A stretch of 48,659 nucleotides of DNA from SHLQ01 sp964562985 (GTDB lineage Bacteria; Actinomycetota; Acidimicrobiia; Acidimicrobiales; SHLQ01), in assembly GCA_964562985.1 (NCBI GenBank), contig CAZLWE010000022.1, positions 1 through 48,659 on the forward strand, given 5' to 3'. Positions 41,922 through 48,659 of this stretch are shown piece after piece. Below the pieces are notes generated by a model that was not told the DNA's origin, made no database searches, and saw only the letters and a list, made by a program, of their open reading frames with translations. The translations under genes and the position numbers were made by a program. Each line of letters begins with the position of its first letter. Position 1 is the first letter of the stretch.

Positions 41922-43103
41922 GTGAGTGTCGGAGACTTCACGCTTATTACTGACGATGCGGCGCTACACCGCTTCGTCGAAGAGAGTCTGGGCGCGGAGG
42001 CGTACGCGATTGACACGGAGTTCCATCGAGAGCGCTCCTACTTTCCCCGTATCGCACTTATTCAGATCAACAACGGACGTGAAGTCGTCATCGTTGACCC
42101 GTTCGAAGTTGATCCTGCGCCGCTGCGCACACTCCTTGAGTCCGACTCGATCGCCGTCTTGCATGCCGCCAGCCAGGACCTAGAGGTCCTCTTGCATTGG
42201 GCGGAGGCGATTCCCAGCAAAATCTTCGATACCCAACTTGCGGCCGGATTTACGGGGCTATCTACTCCGTCGCTCGCGTCGCTACATGACAAAGTGCTGC
42301 ACATCTCGCTACCGAAGACTTCACGCCTGACGGATTGGCTTGCCCGTCCGCTGACCGAGGATCAACTCAACTATGCGGCGAGCGATGTAGCGCATTTGTT
42401 GGAACTCTTTGAGAGGATCCGCGCAGACCTCATCGAGCGGGGCCGTTTGGAATGGGCGGAAACCGAATGCGAGCAAGTGCGGATGGTCCCACGCGGACAG
42501 CGGGACCCCGAGGAAGCGTGGCGACGCATTAAAGCCGTCCGGCAGCTAAAGGGCGGCGCCCTTGGAGTTGCGCGGGCGATTGCCGCATGGCGCGAGAAGC
42601 GCGCCGCAGAACTCGATCAGCCGGTGCGATTCATTCTTTCGGATCTCGCACTTGTCGGAATTGCCCAACGTCGCCCGTCTACACCCGAGCAGCTTCGCTC
42701 TGTCCGTGGCGTCGATGATCGGTTGAGTCGAGGCGACTTGGGAGGGAAACTGCTGGAACTAGTCGCTGAGGGTAAGGACCTCCCGCCACCTGCTCGTGGC
42801 GGCGGCAATCGGCGAGAGCCTCGTCCTGACCTTCGGCCCGCCGTTGCGCTGGTCGCAGCGTGGGTTGGCCAGATCGCCCGGGAAATGTCGATCGATCCTG
42901 CGCTCTTAGGAACCCGAGCCGATATCGAAGCGCTCGTGCGCGGCGATGAGGACGCTCGGCTCAGCATTGGCTGGCGGGCTGAGCTAGCCGGTGAACCGAT
43001 TCGCCGGCTCATGAGTGGGGAGGCAGCGGTTGCCTTCGATGGCGACGGCGGATTGGTCCTTGAAGAACGGTCCAGAATTGTTGTGCCCGGCCCCGGTAGT
43101 TGA
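41922..43103 (+). CDS. rnd: Ribonuclease D
   Basis: 393 residues, a 3'-5' exoribonuclease for tRNA maturation. DEDDy catalytic residues are visible: AIDTEFHRE, LHAASQDLEVLL, and NYAASDVAHLLEL. An HRDC domain follows (about 205-285, RRIKAVRQLKGGALGVARAIAAWREKRA as landmark) with a C-terminal HRDC-like extension. GTG 41922 is the only reasonable start; AT-rich TTATACC just upstream hints at a near-leaderless transcript. Confidence 0.93.
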   Translation: MSVGDFTLITDDAALHRFVEESLGAEAYAIDTEFHRERSYFPRIALIQINNGREVVIVDPFEVDPAPLRTLLESDSIAVLHAASQDLEVLLHWAEAIPSKIFDTQLAAGFTGLSTPSLASLHDKVLHISLPKTSRLTDWLARPLTEDQLNYAASDVAHLLELFERIRADLIERGRLEWAETECEQVRMVPRGQRDPEEAWRRIKAVRQLKGGALGVARAIAAWREKRAAELDQPVRFILSDLALVGIAQRRPSTPEQLRSVRGVDDRLSRGDLGGKLLELVAEGKDLPPPARGGGNRREPRPDLRPAVALVAAWVGQIAREMSIDPALLGTRADIEALVRGDEDARLSIGWRAELAGEPIRRLMSGEAAVAFDGDGGLVLEERSRIVVPGPGS

Positions 43104-43162
43104 CCGCGGTCCGCGACCGCTAAACTCGTCGAAGATTTGAAGCTCTCCCAGGGAGGTCCTCC

Positions 43163-43408
43163 GTGAAAAAGGGTCGCCATCGTCGATTTGAAGAAGCGCG
43201 TGCGCTCAAGCGTTCGCGCGATGTAGATCTTGAAGATCTCTTCGAAGACATGACAGATGACAATCGGGATGGTGAGCACAAACCTGAGCACGATGCGTGG
43301 GCCGACTTGGCGGAGGAGTGGGAGCAGAAGTCAGCCACAGACGATGGTGGCGACGGTGACGCTTCAACAGAAACCGAAGCCGCTGCGATCAGCAGTGAGG
43401 AAGAATAG
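43163..43408 (+). CDS. Small charged protein, function unknown
   Basis: 81 residues from GTG 43163, with GGGAGG six bases upstream, a strong ribosome site. The N-terminus is basic (KKGRHRRFEEARALKRSRD) and the rest strongly acidic (DLEDLFEDMTDD, ending in a Glu run), with no cysteines and probably disordered. Not recognised. It follows rnd on the same strand after 59 bp and may be co-transcribed. Confidence 0.6.
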   Translation: MKKGRHRRFEEARALKRSRDVDLEDLFEDMTDDNRDGEHKPEHDAWADLAEEWEQKSATDDGGDGDASTETEAAAISSEEE

Positions 43409-43445
43409 CTCTGTAGCCCGCGTGCGGTAGCTGGCTATGTTTGGC

Positions 43446-44234
43446 CTATGAGTTGCGCTTTTTGCGGCTCGGCATCGGCAGTGACACGACCTGGCCGCCA
43501 CCGGCGATGTGGCTAATGAGCGCATCGGCGACGGTGTCGCCTGCAAGAGCGACGATCTCTGCACGTAGCGTTTCTGCGGCTGTCTCTTCCCCGGAATACG
43601 CCTCGGGGGCCTCGGAGCACCACCATGCAATGCCCGAATCCTCGCCCCAGTCGGATCGATTCCATTGTCGGACGAAATGGCTGTGTCGGTCGTAGTCGTC
43701 GACGTGGTGTTCAACGCGAATTGGGACTTGCCAACAGACCTCTGGCTTCCACACCATTGGATCGAGTTCCGCACGTTCCGCGGCGAAGTGCATGGCACAA
43801 CCTGGACCGGTTGCTGCCTTGTCACCATTGAGTAACACGCACGCGCCGTCAATAACGCTGGTGATACGATCGCCTTCTTCGTCGATGTCGGTGAGCGTGC
43901 CGATGAAATCCTCGATTGTTGTATCGGGCGCACCAAGTTCGGGAAACAGTGCCGCGTTCTCCCACTGATCTTCGTTGAGCATGGCCACGACGGACATCAC
44001 CCGGTGGACGTCGGCGTCGTCAACGAAGTGCGCGCCGTAGCTGCAACAGCCGCGGTGGCCAGCCGGGTCTGGTTCGGCCTCGATTCCTTGACAGCCCTGA
44101 CCGTAGATACAGCGGTAACTCGAACGAAAGAACGTCAGGTCGAACAACCAGGTATCGCCGTCGTCGGCGACGAAGGACACCCATTCTCGGCCAGCGCCGG
44201 GAGGTGGTGTGGGGATAGTGGGCGGGTTGGTCAT
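43446..44234 (-). CDS. Cysteine-rich protein of unknown function
   Basis: 262 residues, no signal peptide. Seven cysteines fall in two clusters: CIYGQGCQ and GHRGCCSYGAHF (about residues 42-68), and ACVLLNG, GPGCAMHF and EVCWQV (about 130-170). The CC pair followed by aromatics recalls the YkgJ/DUF3109 group of metal-chelating proteins, but I cannot confirm membership. A metal or Fe-S site is a reasonable inference. The last 50 residues are separate and variable. Divergent from the small coiled protein, with 31 bp between starts. Confidence 0.65.
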   Translation of the reverse strand: MTNPPTIPTPPPGAGREWVSFVADDGDTWLFDLTFFRSSYRCIYGQGCQGIEAEPDPAGHRGCCSYGAHFVDDADVHRVMSVVAMLNEDQWENAALFPELGAPDTTIEDFIGTLTDIDEEGDRITSVIDGACVLLNGDKAATGPGCAMHFAAERAELDPMVWKPEVCWQVPIRVEHHVDDYDRHSHFVRQWNRSDWGEDSGIAWWCSEAPEAYSGEETAAETLRAEIVALAGDTVADALISHIAGGGQVVSLPMPSRKKRNS

Positions 44235-44265
44235 AGCTGTCGTAGGGGAACGCTACTGTCGTGAC

Positions 44266-44457
44266 ATGACCGATGCATATGACGACGTCATTTCACGACT
44301 CGAAGGTATCCAGGAAGTTCTCGTCGATCGTGGCATGTCGCGGTTGCGCGATGCGATCGAGGCTGGCGAGGCCAATGGTGGACAAGAGGAGAAGCAGATC
44401 GCCAAGGCGCGTCGAGCGGTTGAGAAAGCCATACGAGACTTGCAGGCGATTTCCTAG
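44266..44457 (+). CDS. Small helical protein, function unknown
   Basis: 63 residues from ATG 44266. One or two amphipathic helices (DDVISRLEGIQEVLVDRGMSRLRDAIEAG, KQIAKARRAVEKAIRDLQ) suggest a coiled coil or helical hairpin. Not recognised. AGGGGAA lies about 20 bases upstream, too far to be an optimal ribosome site. It converges on the LOG-family gene with 11 bp between stops. Confidence 0.55.
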   Translation: MTDAYDDVISRLEGIQEVLVDRGMSRLRDAIEAGEANGGQEEKQIAKARRAVEKAIRDLQAIS

Positions 44458-44468
44458 CTACTCATTGC

Positions 44469-45506
44469 TCAGCCGGCGTCGTTCAGGGCGTCGATGAGGA
44501 GGCGGAGTCGGGCGTAGCCGTGGCGGTTGAAGCGGAACGCGATGCGGTGCAGGTCGAGGTTGTCGTCGTCGGCGACCTCGGAATCGGTTGCGTCGATGCG
44601 TTCGATCTCGCCCGCCTCGATGATGTCGCCGAACTCGCTCGTGAGCGTGGCGAGTTCGTCATTGCTGACTTCGCGCTTGAGTCGAAGCACCAAGCGCTGG
44701 CCGACCGCTCGGGAGGAGTGGTAGGTCGAATAGAAGCGCACCATCTCATCGGCGGCTTCCTCGACGGAACTCGTGATGATGAACAGGTCCATGTCCGCGG
44801 AGGAGATGAGCTTGGCTTCGAGCAGCTCGGCGGCGACAAAGTCTCGCCAACGGTCCCAGTAGGTGGACCCTTCAGGGTCGAGCAGCACAACAGGGGCGAG
44901 CATGGTCTTGCCCGTCTGCATCAGTGTGAGGAGTTCAAACGCCTCGTCCATCGTGCCGAAACCTCCGGGGAGGATCGCGTAACCGGCTGTCTCCTTCATG
45001 AAGGCCACTTTGCGAGTGAAGAAGTAGCGGAAGTTGATGAGCTTTGGGTCATCGGCGATGAATTCGTTGGCCGACGCCTCGAACGGCAACACGATGTTGA
45101 TCCCAAAGGAGTTCTCGGAGCCTGCGCCCTCTAGGCCTGCGGCCATAATGCCGGGCCCTGCGCCGGTCATAACCATCCAGTCGCGTGCAGCCATGGCAGC
45201 ACCGAGTTGCTTCGCGCATTCATAGGCCGGGTCACCGGGTTGGATTCGGGCGGAGCCAAAGATGGTGCACTTCGGGCTGGCCTTGTACGGAGCGAAGACA
45301 TCAAATGCGTAGCGAAGTTCCTTCAGTGCAGCATTCACCAGCTTCAGGTCGGCTCGATCTGCCTCGTCGTAGCCCAGGCGAAGCGCCGAGACGATCATCT
45401 CGAAGATCAACTCGGTGTCTTCATCGATGCCAGAACTGTCGATCAGGGCCTCGATGGCTTCGTTGACGTGCGGTTTCTTCGTGCGATAGCTGGGGAGTTT
45501 GTCCAC
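44469..45506 (-). CDS. LOG-family protein (long type)
   Basis: 345 residues. The core has the family's Rossmann fold with GAGPGIMAAGLEGAG and PGGFGTMDEAFE (PGGxGTxxE nucleotide motif). Family members are nucleoside 5'-monophosphate phosphoribohydrolases, often misannotated as lysine decarboxylases. This one is longer than the usual ~190 residues, with an N-terminal helical region (1-85) and a C-terminal ~75 residues (from about RLVLRLKREV) that look like an added regulatory domain. Same strand as fbiC, 9 bp after its stop. Confidence 0.85.
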   Translation of the reverse strand: MDKLPSYRTKKPHVNEAIEALIDSSGIDEDTELIFEMIVSALRLGYDEADRADLKLVNAALKELRYAFDVFAPYKASPKCTIFGSARIQPGDPAYECAKQLGAAMAARDWMVMTGAGPGIMAAGLEGAGSENSFGINIVLPFEASANEFIADDPKLINFRYFFTRKVAFMKETAGYAILPGGFGTMDEAFELLTLMQTGKTMLAPVVLLDPEGSTYWDRWRDFVAAELLEAKLISSADMDLFIITSSVEEAADEMVRFYSTYHSSRAVGQRLVLRLKREVSNDELATLTSEFGDIIEAGEIERIDATDSEVADDDNLDLHRIAFRFNRHGYARLRLLIDALNDAG

Positions 45507-45515
45507 ACGGCGAGC

Positions 45516-47870
45516 CTAGTGGCTCGTGGTGGTCACTGGTTGGTGGTTCTCGATCAGTTCGTAGGCGGTGTTGCGCTGGCGCAGCACGCGTCCAAGTGGA
45601 GCTACCGCGTTGTGGAAGTCCTGCGGAGTGAGCGCTGTGCCGTGGGCGGCTCCCGCAGCACGGCTGATGTTCTCATCGATCAAGGTTCCGCCGAGATCAT
45701 TGACCCCCGCGTGGAGCAGCTGGGTGACGCCATTGAGGCCGATCTTGGGCCAGGAGGCTTGGATGTTGTCGATCCAGCCGTGGTAGGCGAGGCGTGCCAC
45801 CGCATGCATGAGCAGCGTCTCGCGATAGGTGGGGCCGCGGCGGGCCTTACGTCGTAGATAGATGGGCGAGGCCATGTGCACGAACGGGAGGGTCACGAAT
45901 TCGGTGAAGCCGCCGGTCTCTTTCTGGAGTTCACGAGTGCGGACCATGTGTCGAGCCCAATGGATCGGATTCTCGACCGCACCGAACATGATGGTGACGT
46001 TGGACGACAGCCCGACCTGGTGGGCGAGCCGATGGGCCTCCAGCCATTCTTCGGTGTTGACCTTGTCGGGGCACAAGATGGCCCGAATCTCGTCGTCGAG
46101 AATCTCGGCCGCGGTGCCAGGGAGCGACTTCAGGCCGGCGTCGCGAAGGCGAGCCAGGTAGTTCTTGAGTGGCTCGTTGAGGCGCCGGGCGCCTTCGGTT
46201 ACCTCGAGGGCAGTGAAGCCGTGGATGTGGATGTCGGGCACGGCGTCGTGGACGGCTGCGATGACATCGATGTAGTAGTCGCCATCGAAGTCGGGATGAA
46301 TGCCGCCTTGGAGGCACACCTCCGTCGCGCCAAGATCCGCGGCTTCCCGAACCCGTTCGGCCATGTCGTCGAGCGTCAGCAGGTACGGAGCACCGCGCAG
46401 GTTGAGCGACAACGGACCCTTTGAGAACCCGCAGAAGCTGCACTTGAAGGTGCAGACGTTGGTGTAGTTGATGTTGCGGTTGGCGACGTAGGTGACGGTG
46501 TTGCCATTGACCTGTTCTCGGAGATGGTCTGCCGCATTCGCGATGGCGATGACATCTGAACCCCGCGCACTGAATAGCGCTGTGATCTCGTCTACGCCGA
46601 GTTCGTGACCGAGCTCAGCGCCGGTGAGGATTTCGGCTACCTGTCCGGTCGCTGTTGCTTGAGCTGGAAGCAGGTTCACTGGGTCGGTGCCAGCACCTGA
46701 GTACCAGGCGGTGGATCGGTCGCCGATCAGCAACACTTCGGCGCCGTCGGTGACACCGGCGTTCTCCATGGTCTTCTCGGGGAAGACCGACCCCGGATCG
46801 TCTCGGCCCAGTCCTTCGGCGTCGCTGCGATCCATGACCGGGAAGTGGAGGGCGTCGTCGAACCAGCGGTTGGGTTCCAGCACGTAACTGGGGTGAGCGG
46901 TGAGGCGAGGTGCCAGCGTGCGGCCCATGGTCGCGAGGGCGTCGGCAATGGAATCGATCTGGGGCCACGGACGCTCAGGGTTGACGAAGTCCGCGGTGAT
47001 CGGCGAGATACCACCGAGGTCGTCGATGCCAGCGTCGACGAGAGACGCGACGTCATCGACGAGGTTTGGTGGCGCCTGGATTCGAACGTCGGGCGGGAGG
47101 ATCACCCGTGCGAGGGAGATTGCGTCGAGGTGCTCGTCGCTCGGGCATGCGGGAGATCGGTGCATGCGGGTGCCAGGTTTGGGCAGGAAGTTCTGGACGA
47201 TGACTTCCTGGATATGGCCGTGTCGAGCGTGGCTTTCAGCGATGGCGTGGAGTGCGGCGATTCGATCGTCGCGTGTTTCGCCGATGCCGACGAGAATGCC
47301 GGTCGTGAACGGGATCGCTAGTTGACCAGCTGCTTCCAAGGTGGCGAGGCGGCGTTCGGGGGTCTTGTCTGGTGATCCGGCGTGGCAGTCGAGGTCGTCG
47401 CGAAGCGTTTCGAGCATCATGCCCTGCGACGGGGTCACCTTTCTCAGCAGGGCCAGCTCATCGGGGTAGAGGGCGCCCGCATTGCCGTGAGGGAGCAGTC
47501 CTGTTTCCGCGAGGACGGCCTGGGCGGCGGCCTGGACATAGTGGACGGTCGATTCGTATCCGTGCTCATCGAGCCACGTGCGTGCGGCTGGATAACGGAG
47601 CTCAGGACGCTCCCCAAGGGTGAAGAGGGCCTCGTGGCAGCCTGCCCGAGCGCCTTGTCGGGCGACCTTCAAGACCTCGGCGATCGACATGTAGGGCGAC
47701 TCGACGCGTGCCGGAGGATCCGCGAAGGTGCAGTAGCCGCAGCGGTCCTGACATAGCTTGGTGAGGGGAATGAACACCTTGGGGGAGTAGGTGATGCGTG
47801 TGCCGGTGGCGGCGTCGCGGATCGCTCTGGCTCGTTCGAACAGCGCTTCTCCGGGTCGCAGATCGTTCAT
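45516..47870 (-). CDS. fbiC: FO synthase FbiC (CofG-CofH fusion)
   Basis: 784 residues with two radical-SAM halves. The N-terminal (CofG-like) half has CQDRCGYCTF (CxxxCxxC). The C-terminal (CofH-like) half has CTFKCSFCGFSKG. Together they make 7,8-didemethyl-8-hydroxy-5-deazariboflavin, the chromophore of F420, from tyrosine and a flavin precursor. Other expected blocks are present: EVCLQGGIHPDFDGDYY and TAAEILDDEIRAILCPDK. ATG 47870 (MNDLRPGE) overlaps the HxlR stop by one base (TGATG); the in-frame extension to 47915 lies inside the regulator gene and is rejected. The coupling implies co-regulation with HxlR. Confidence 0.96.
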   Translation of the reverse strand: MNDLRPGEALFERARAIRDAATGTRITYSPKVFIPLTKLCQDRCGYCTFADPPARVESPYMSIAEVLKVARQGARAGCHEALFTLGERPELRYPAARTWLDEHGYESTVHYVQAAAQAVLAETGLLPHGNAGALYPDELALLRKVTPSQGMMLETLRDDLDCHAGSPDKTPERRLATLEAAGQLAIPFTTGILVGIGETRDDRIAALHAIAESHARHGHIQEVIVQNFLPKPGTRMHRSPACPSDEHLDAISLARVILPPDVRIQAPPNLVDDVASLVDAGIDDLGGISPITADFVNPERPWPQIDSIADALATMGRTLAPRLTAHPSYVLEPNRWFDDALHFPVMDRSDAEGLGRDDPGSVFPEKTMENAGVTDGAEVLLIGDRSTAWYSGAGTDPVNLLPAQATATGQVAEILTGAELGHELGVDEITALFSARGSDVIAIANAADHLREQVNGNTVTYVANRNINYTNVCTFKCSFCGFSKGPLSLNLRGAPYLLTLDDMAERVREAADLGATEVCLQGGIHPDFDGDYYIDVIAAVHDAVPDIHIHGFTALEVTEGARRLNEPLKNYLARLRDAGLKSLPGTAAEILDDEIRAILCPDKVNTEEWLEAHRLAHQVGLSSNVTIMFGAVENPIHWARHMVRTRELQKETGGFTEFVTLPFVHMASPIYLRRKARRGPTYRETLLMHAVARLAYHGWIDNIQASWPKIGLNGVTQLLHAGVNDLGGTLIDENISRAAGAAHGTALTPQDFHNAVAPLGRVLRQRNTAYELIENHQPVTTTSH

Positions 47871-48301
47871 CAGGTTGCCCGCCGGATCGCCGTGGTATCG
47901 ACGACTTCTTCGCAATGTCCGCAGCGGGTGGCGTTATGCACCGGTGTTCCACAAAGGTCATGCACGAGCACGGTCGGCTGCTGCCCACCATTGCGGTGGG
48001 TGTCACCCCATTGCATAAGCGAGATGAGTACCGGCGAGAGGTCTCGCCCTGCGTCGGTCAGGCGATACTCGTAGCGCTCCGGGCGTTGGCTGTAGAGCTG
48101 GCGTTCCAACACCGCTTCGTCGACCAATCGGCTCAACCGGTTGGTGAGCAGGTTCGAGGCGATGCCGATGTCGTCTCGGATCCCGCTGAAACGGGTCTGG
48201 CCCCGAAATACCGATCGCATTACGAGCAAAGACCAACGATCACCGATCACTGCGAGCGCTGCGGCGATCGAGTCGTTGTCCGCGGCGGTCATCGTGGTCA
48301 T
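47870..48301 (-). CDS. HxlR-family transcriptional regulator with C-terminal cysteine cluster
   Basis: 143 residues from ATG 48301 (MTTMTAAD). The winged helix-turn-helix is typical of HxlR: IGDRWSLLVMRSVFRGQTRFSGIRDDIGIASNLLTNRLSRLV and the wing ERYEYRLTDAGRDL (landmarks). After the dimerisation helix a short tail carries HDLCGTP and RCGHCEE, three cysteines with His, possibly a zinc or redox site. HxlR proteins often sense oxidants, aldehydes or quinones through cysteines. Its stop overlaps fbiC, and a 25-bp palindrome lies 17 bp upstream, consistent with autoregulation of the pair. Confidence 0.88.
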   Translation of the reverse strand: MTTMTAADNDSIAAALAVIGDRWSLLVMRSVFRGQTRFSGIRDDIGIASNLLTNRLSRLVDEAVLERQLYSQRPERYEYRLTDAGRDLSPVLISLMQWGDTHRNGGQQPTVLVHDLCGTPVHNATRCGHCEEVVDTTAIRRAT

Positions 48302-48317
48302 GGGCAGACCGTAGATG

Positions 48318-48342
48318 AGTTGGTTGCAATTTGCAACTAACT
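48318..48342 (-). promoter_or_regulatory. 25-bp near-perfect palindrome, candidate HxlR operator
   Basis: AGTTgGTTGCAA (48318-48329) and TTGCAACtAACT (48331-48342) are inverted repeats around a single T, with one mismatch per arm. The inner 15 bases are a perfect GTTGCAA-T-TTGCAAC palindrome. It lies 17 bp before the HxlR ATG. On the minus strand a TTGCAA within it could be a -35 box with TACGGT 17 bp on, giving a nearly leaderless message. Confidence 0.65.
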
Positions 48343-48659
48343 CGGTGCGGAGTTGGAGAGGTCTGTAACGTGGCGCTGGTCGATGTAGGTATTTCGACCC
48401 ATTCGACAGGCCGAGCATTCTCTATCCTTAACGAATTTCCTGCAACACGCCCCTACATCGATTAAGAACCCCGCGCCTGCATCCGATTGGTTGATATGGC
48501 GGGTATTTGTACACACGAGAAGGTGCCATTGCAAGGGTGCAATCGGTACCGGCTATCACGGAGGCGGTGCCGACCCATTCGTTGGCGGAACGCGACCCCA
48601 CTCAGGGACTGTGGATTCCTGTGTGTAAACGTTCGGTGATCTGACTTCGATCCGCGACG
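48343..48659. other. No gene recognised at the window edge
   Basis: Apart from the inverted repeat at 48528-48543, nothing clear is seen. Two minus-strand frames are open from the window edge. One ends at a stop at 48556-48558 after 33 codons and reads fairly protein-like (IEVRSPNVYTQES), so the 3' end of a minus-strand gene may lie here, but this is too short to call. A GGAGG followed closely by GTG at 48567 opens only 25 codons. Confidence 0.4.
48528..48543. promoter_or_regulatory. Inverted repeat ATTGCA-AGGG-TGCAAT
   Basis: Perfect 6-bp arms 185 bp upstream of the first palindrome. The left arm reads TTGCAA across the junction, the same half-site core as in 48318-48342. It may be a second, weaker operator or belong to a gene beyond the window. 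Confidence 0.3.

Noticed and set aside
47871..47915. Upstream in-frame start for fbiC
   Set aside because: Lies within the HxlR coding region; the TGATG junction at 47868-47872 gives a natural coupled start.
48567..48644. GTG open frame of 25 codons after GGAGG near the window end
   Set aside because: Spacing of two bases between ribosome site and start is too short and the product is tiny with no features.

Overview
The window looks like chromosomal core sequence from a high-GC Gram-positive actinobacterium. It has DivIVA, F420 biosynthesis (FbiC as a fused CofG-CofH protein), a Streptomyces-type conservon, DUF3151, LytR-CpsA-Psr and M23 cell-wall genes, menaquinone synthesis, and frequent GTG/TTG starts. 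The first protein opens with a GWW-ASDGKWYPP motif that I associate with the class Acidimicrobiia. The class assignment is inference from protein style, not from a marker gene. I see no insertion sequence, prophage, CRISPR array or plasmid signature.

Layout. 1-1.4 kb: the 3' part of a tRNA-Cys, a membrane protein of unknown function, and a tRNA-Val(GAC) with an unusual C at position 33. 1.7-10.5 kb: menaquinone genes menD-menH-menC and menB, all on the minus strand, split between menC and menB by three tandem plus-strand secreted M15 (VanY-like) peptidases with coiled coils. 10.5-13.7 kb: cell-envelope genes (M23 peptidase, LCP ligase, DivIVA). 13.7-15.6 kb: a probable pseudouridine salvage pair (PfkB kinase and PsuG). 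15.6-18.4 kb: a membrane GGDEF-EAL c-di-GMP protein preceded by a small degenerate GGDEF-like protein. 19-26.3 kb: a membrane pyrophosphatase, 5-formyl-THF cyclo-ligase, and a TrkA-TrkH-TrkH potassium uptake operon. 26.3-33.8 kb: an M18 aminopeptidase and the glutamate synthase pair gltBD.

33.8-37.9 kb holds the most unusual locus, a complete four-gene conservon: sensor-kinase-like CvnA, roadblock/LC7 CvnB, DUF742 CvnC and GTPase CvnD. All four are translationally coupled. The kinase has almost no extracellular part and a very long low-complexity tail with about 37 PDLG-type repeats. The tail contains a 100-N assembly gap at the boundary of a 72-bp tandem repeat. Removing the Ns restores one reading frame, so the apparent frameshift is an assembly artefact.

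37.9-48.7 kb: small membrane and zinc-ribbon proteins, a glycerophosphodiesterase, pyruvate kinase with DUF3151, a MobA-like nucleotidyltransferase, RNase D, several small or cysteine-rich unknowns, a LOG-family protein, and an HxlR regulator overlapping fbiC. A 25-bp near-perfect palindrome just upstream of the HxlR start is a strong operator candidate.

The genes serve respiratory quinone and F420 cofactors, nitrogen assimilation, ion and energy homeostasis, cell-wall remodelling, and two signalling systems (c-di-GMP and conservon). All assignments rest on reading motifs by eye; no database search was run.
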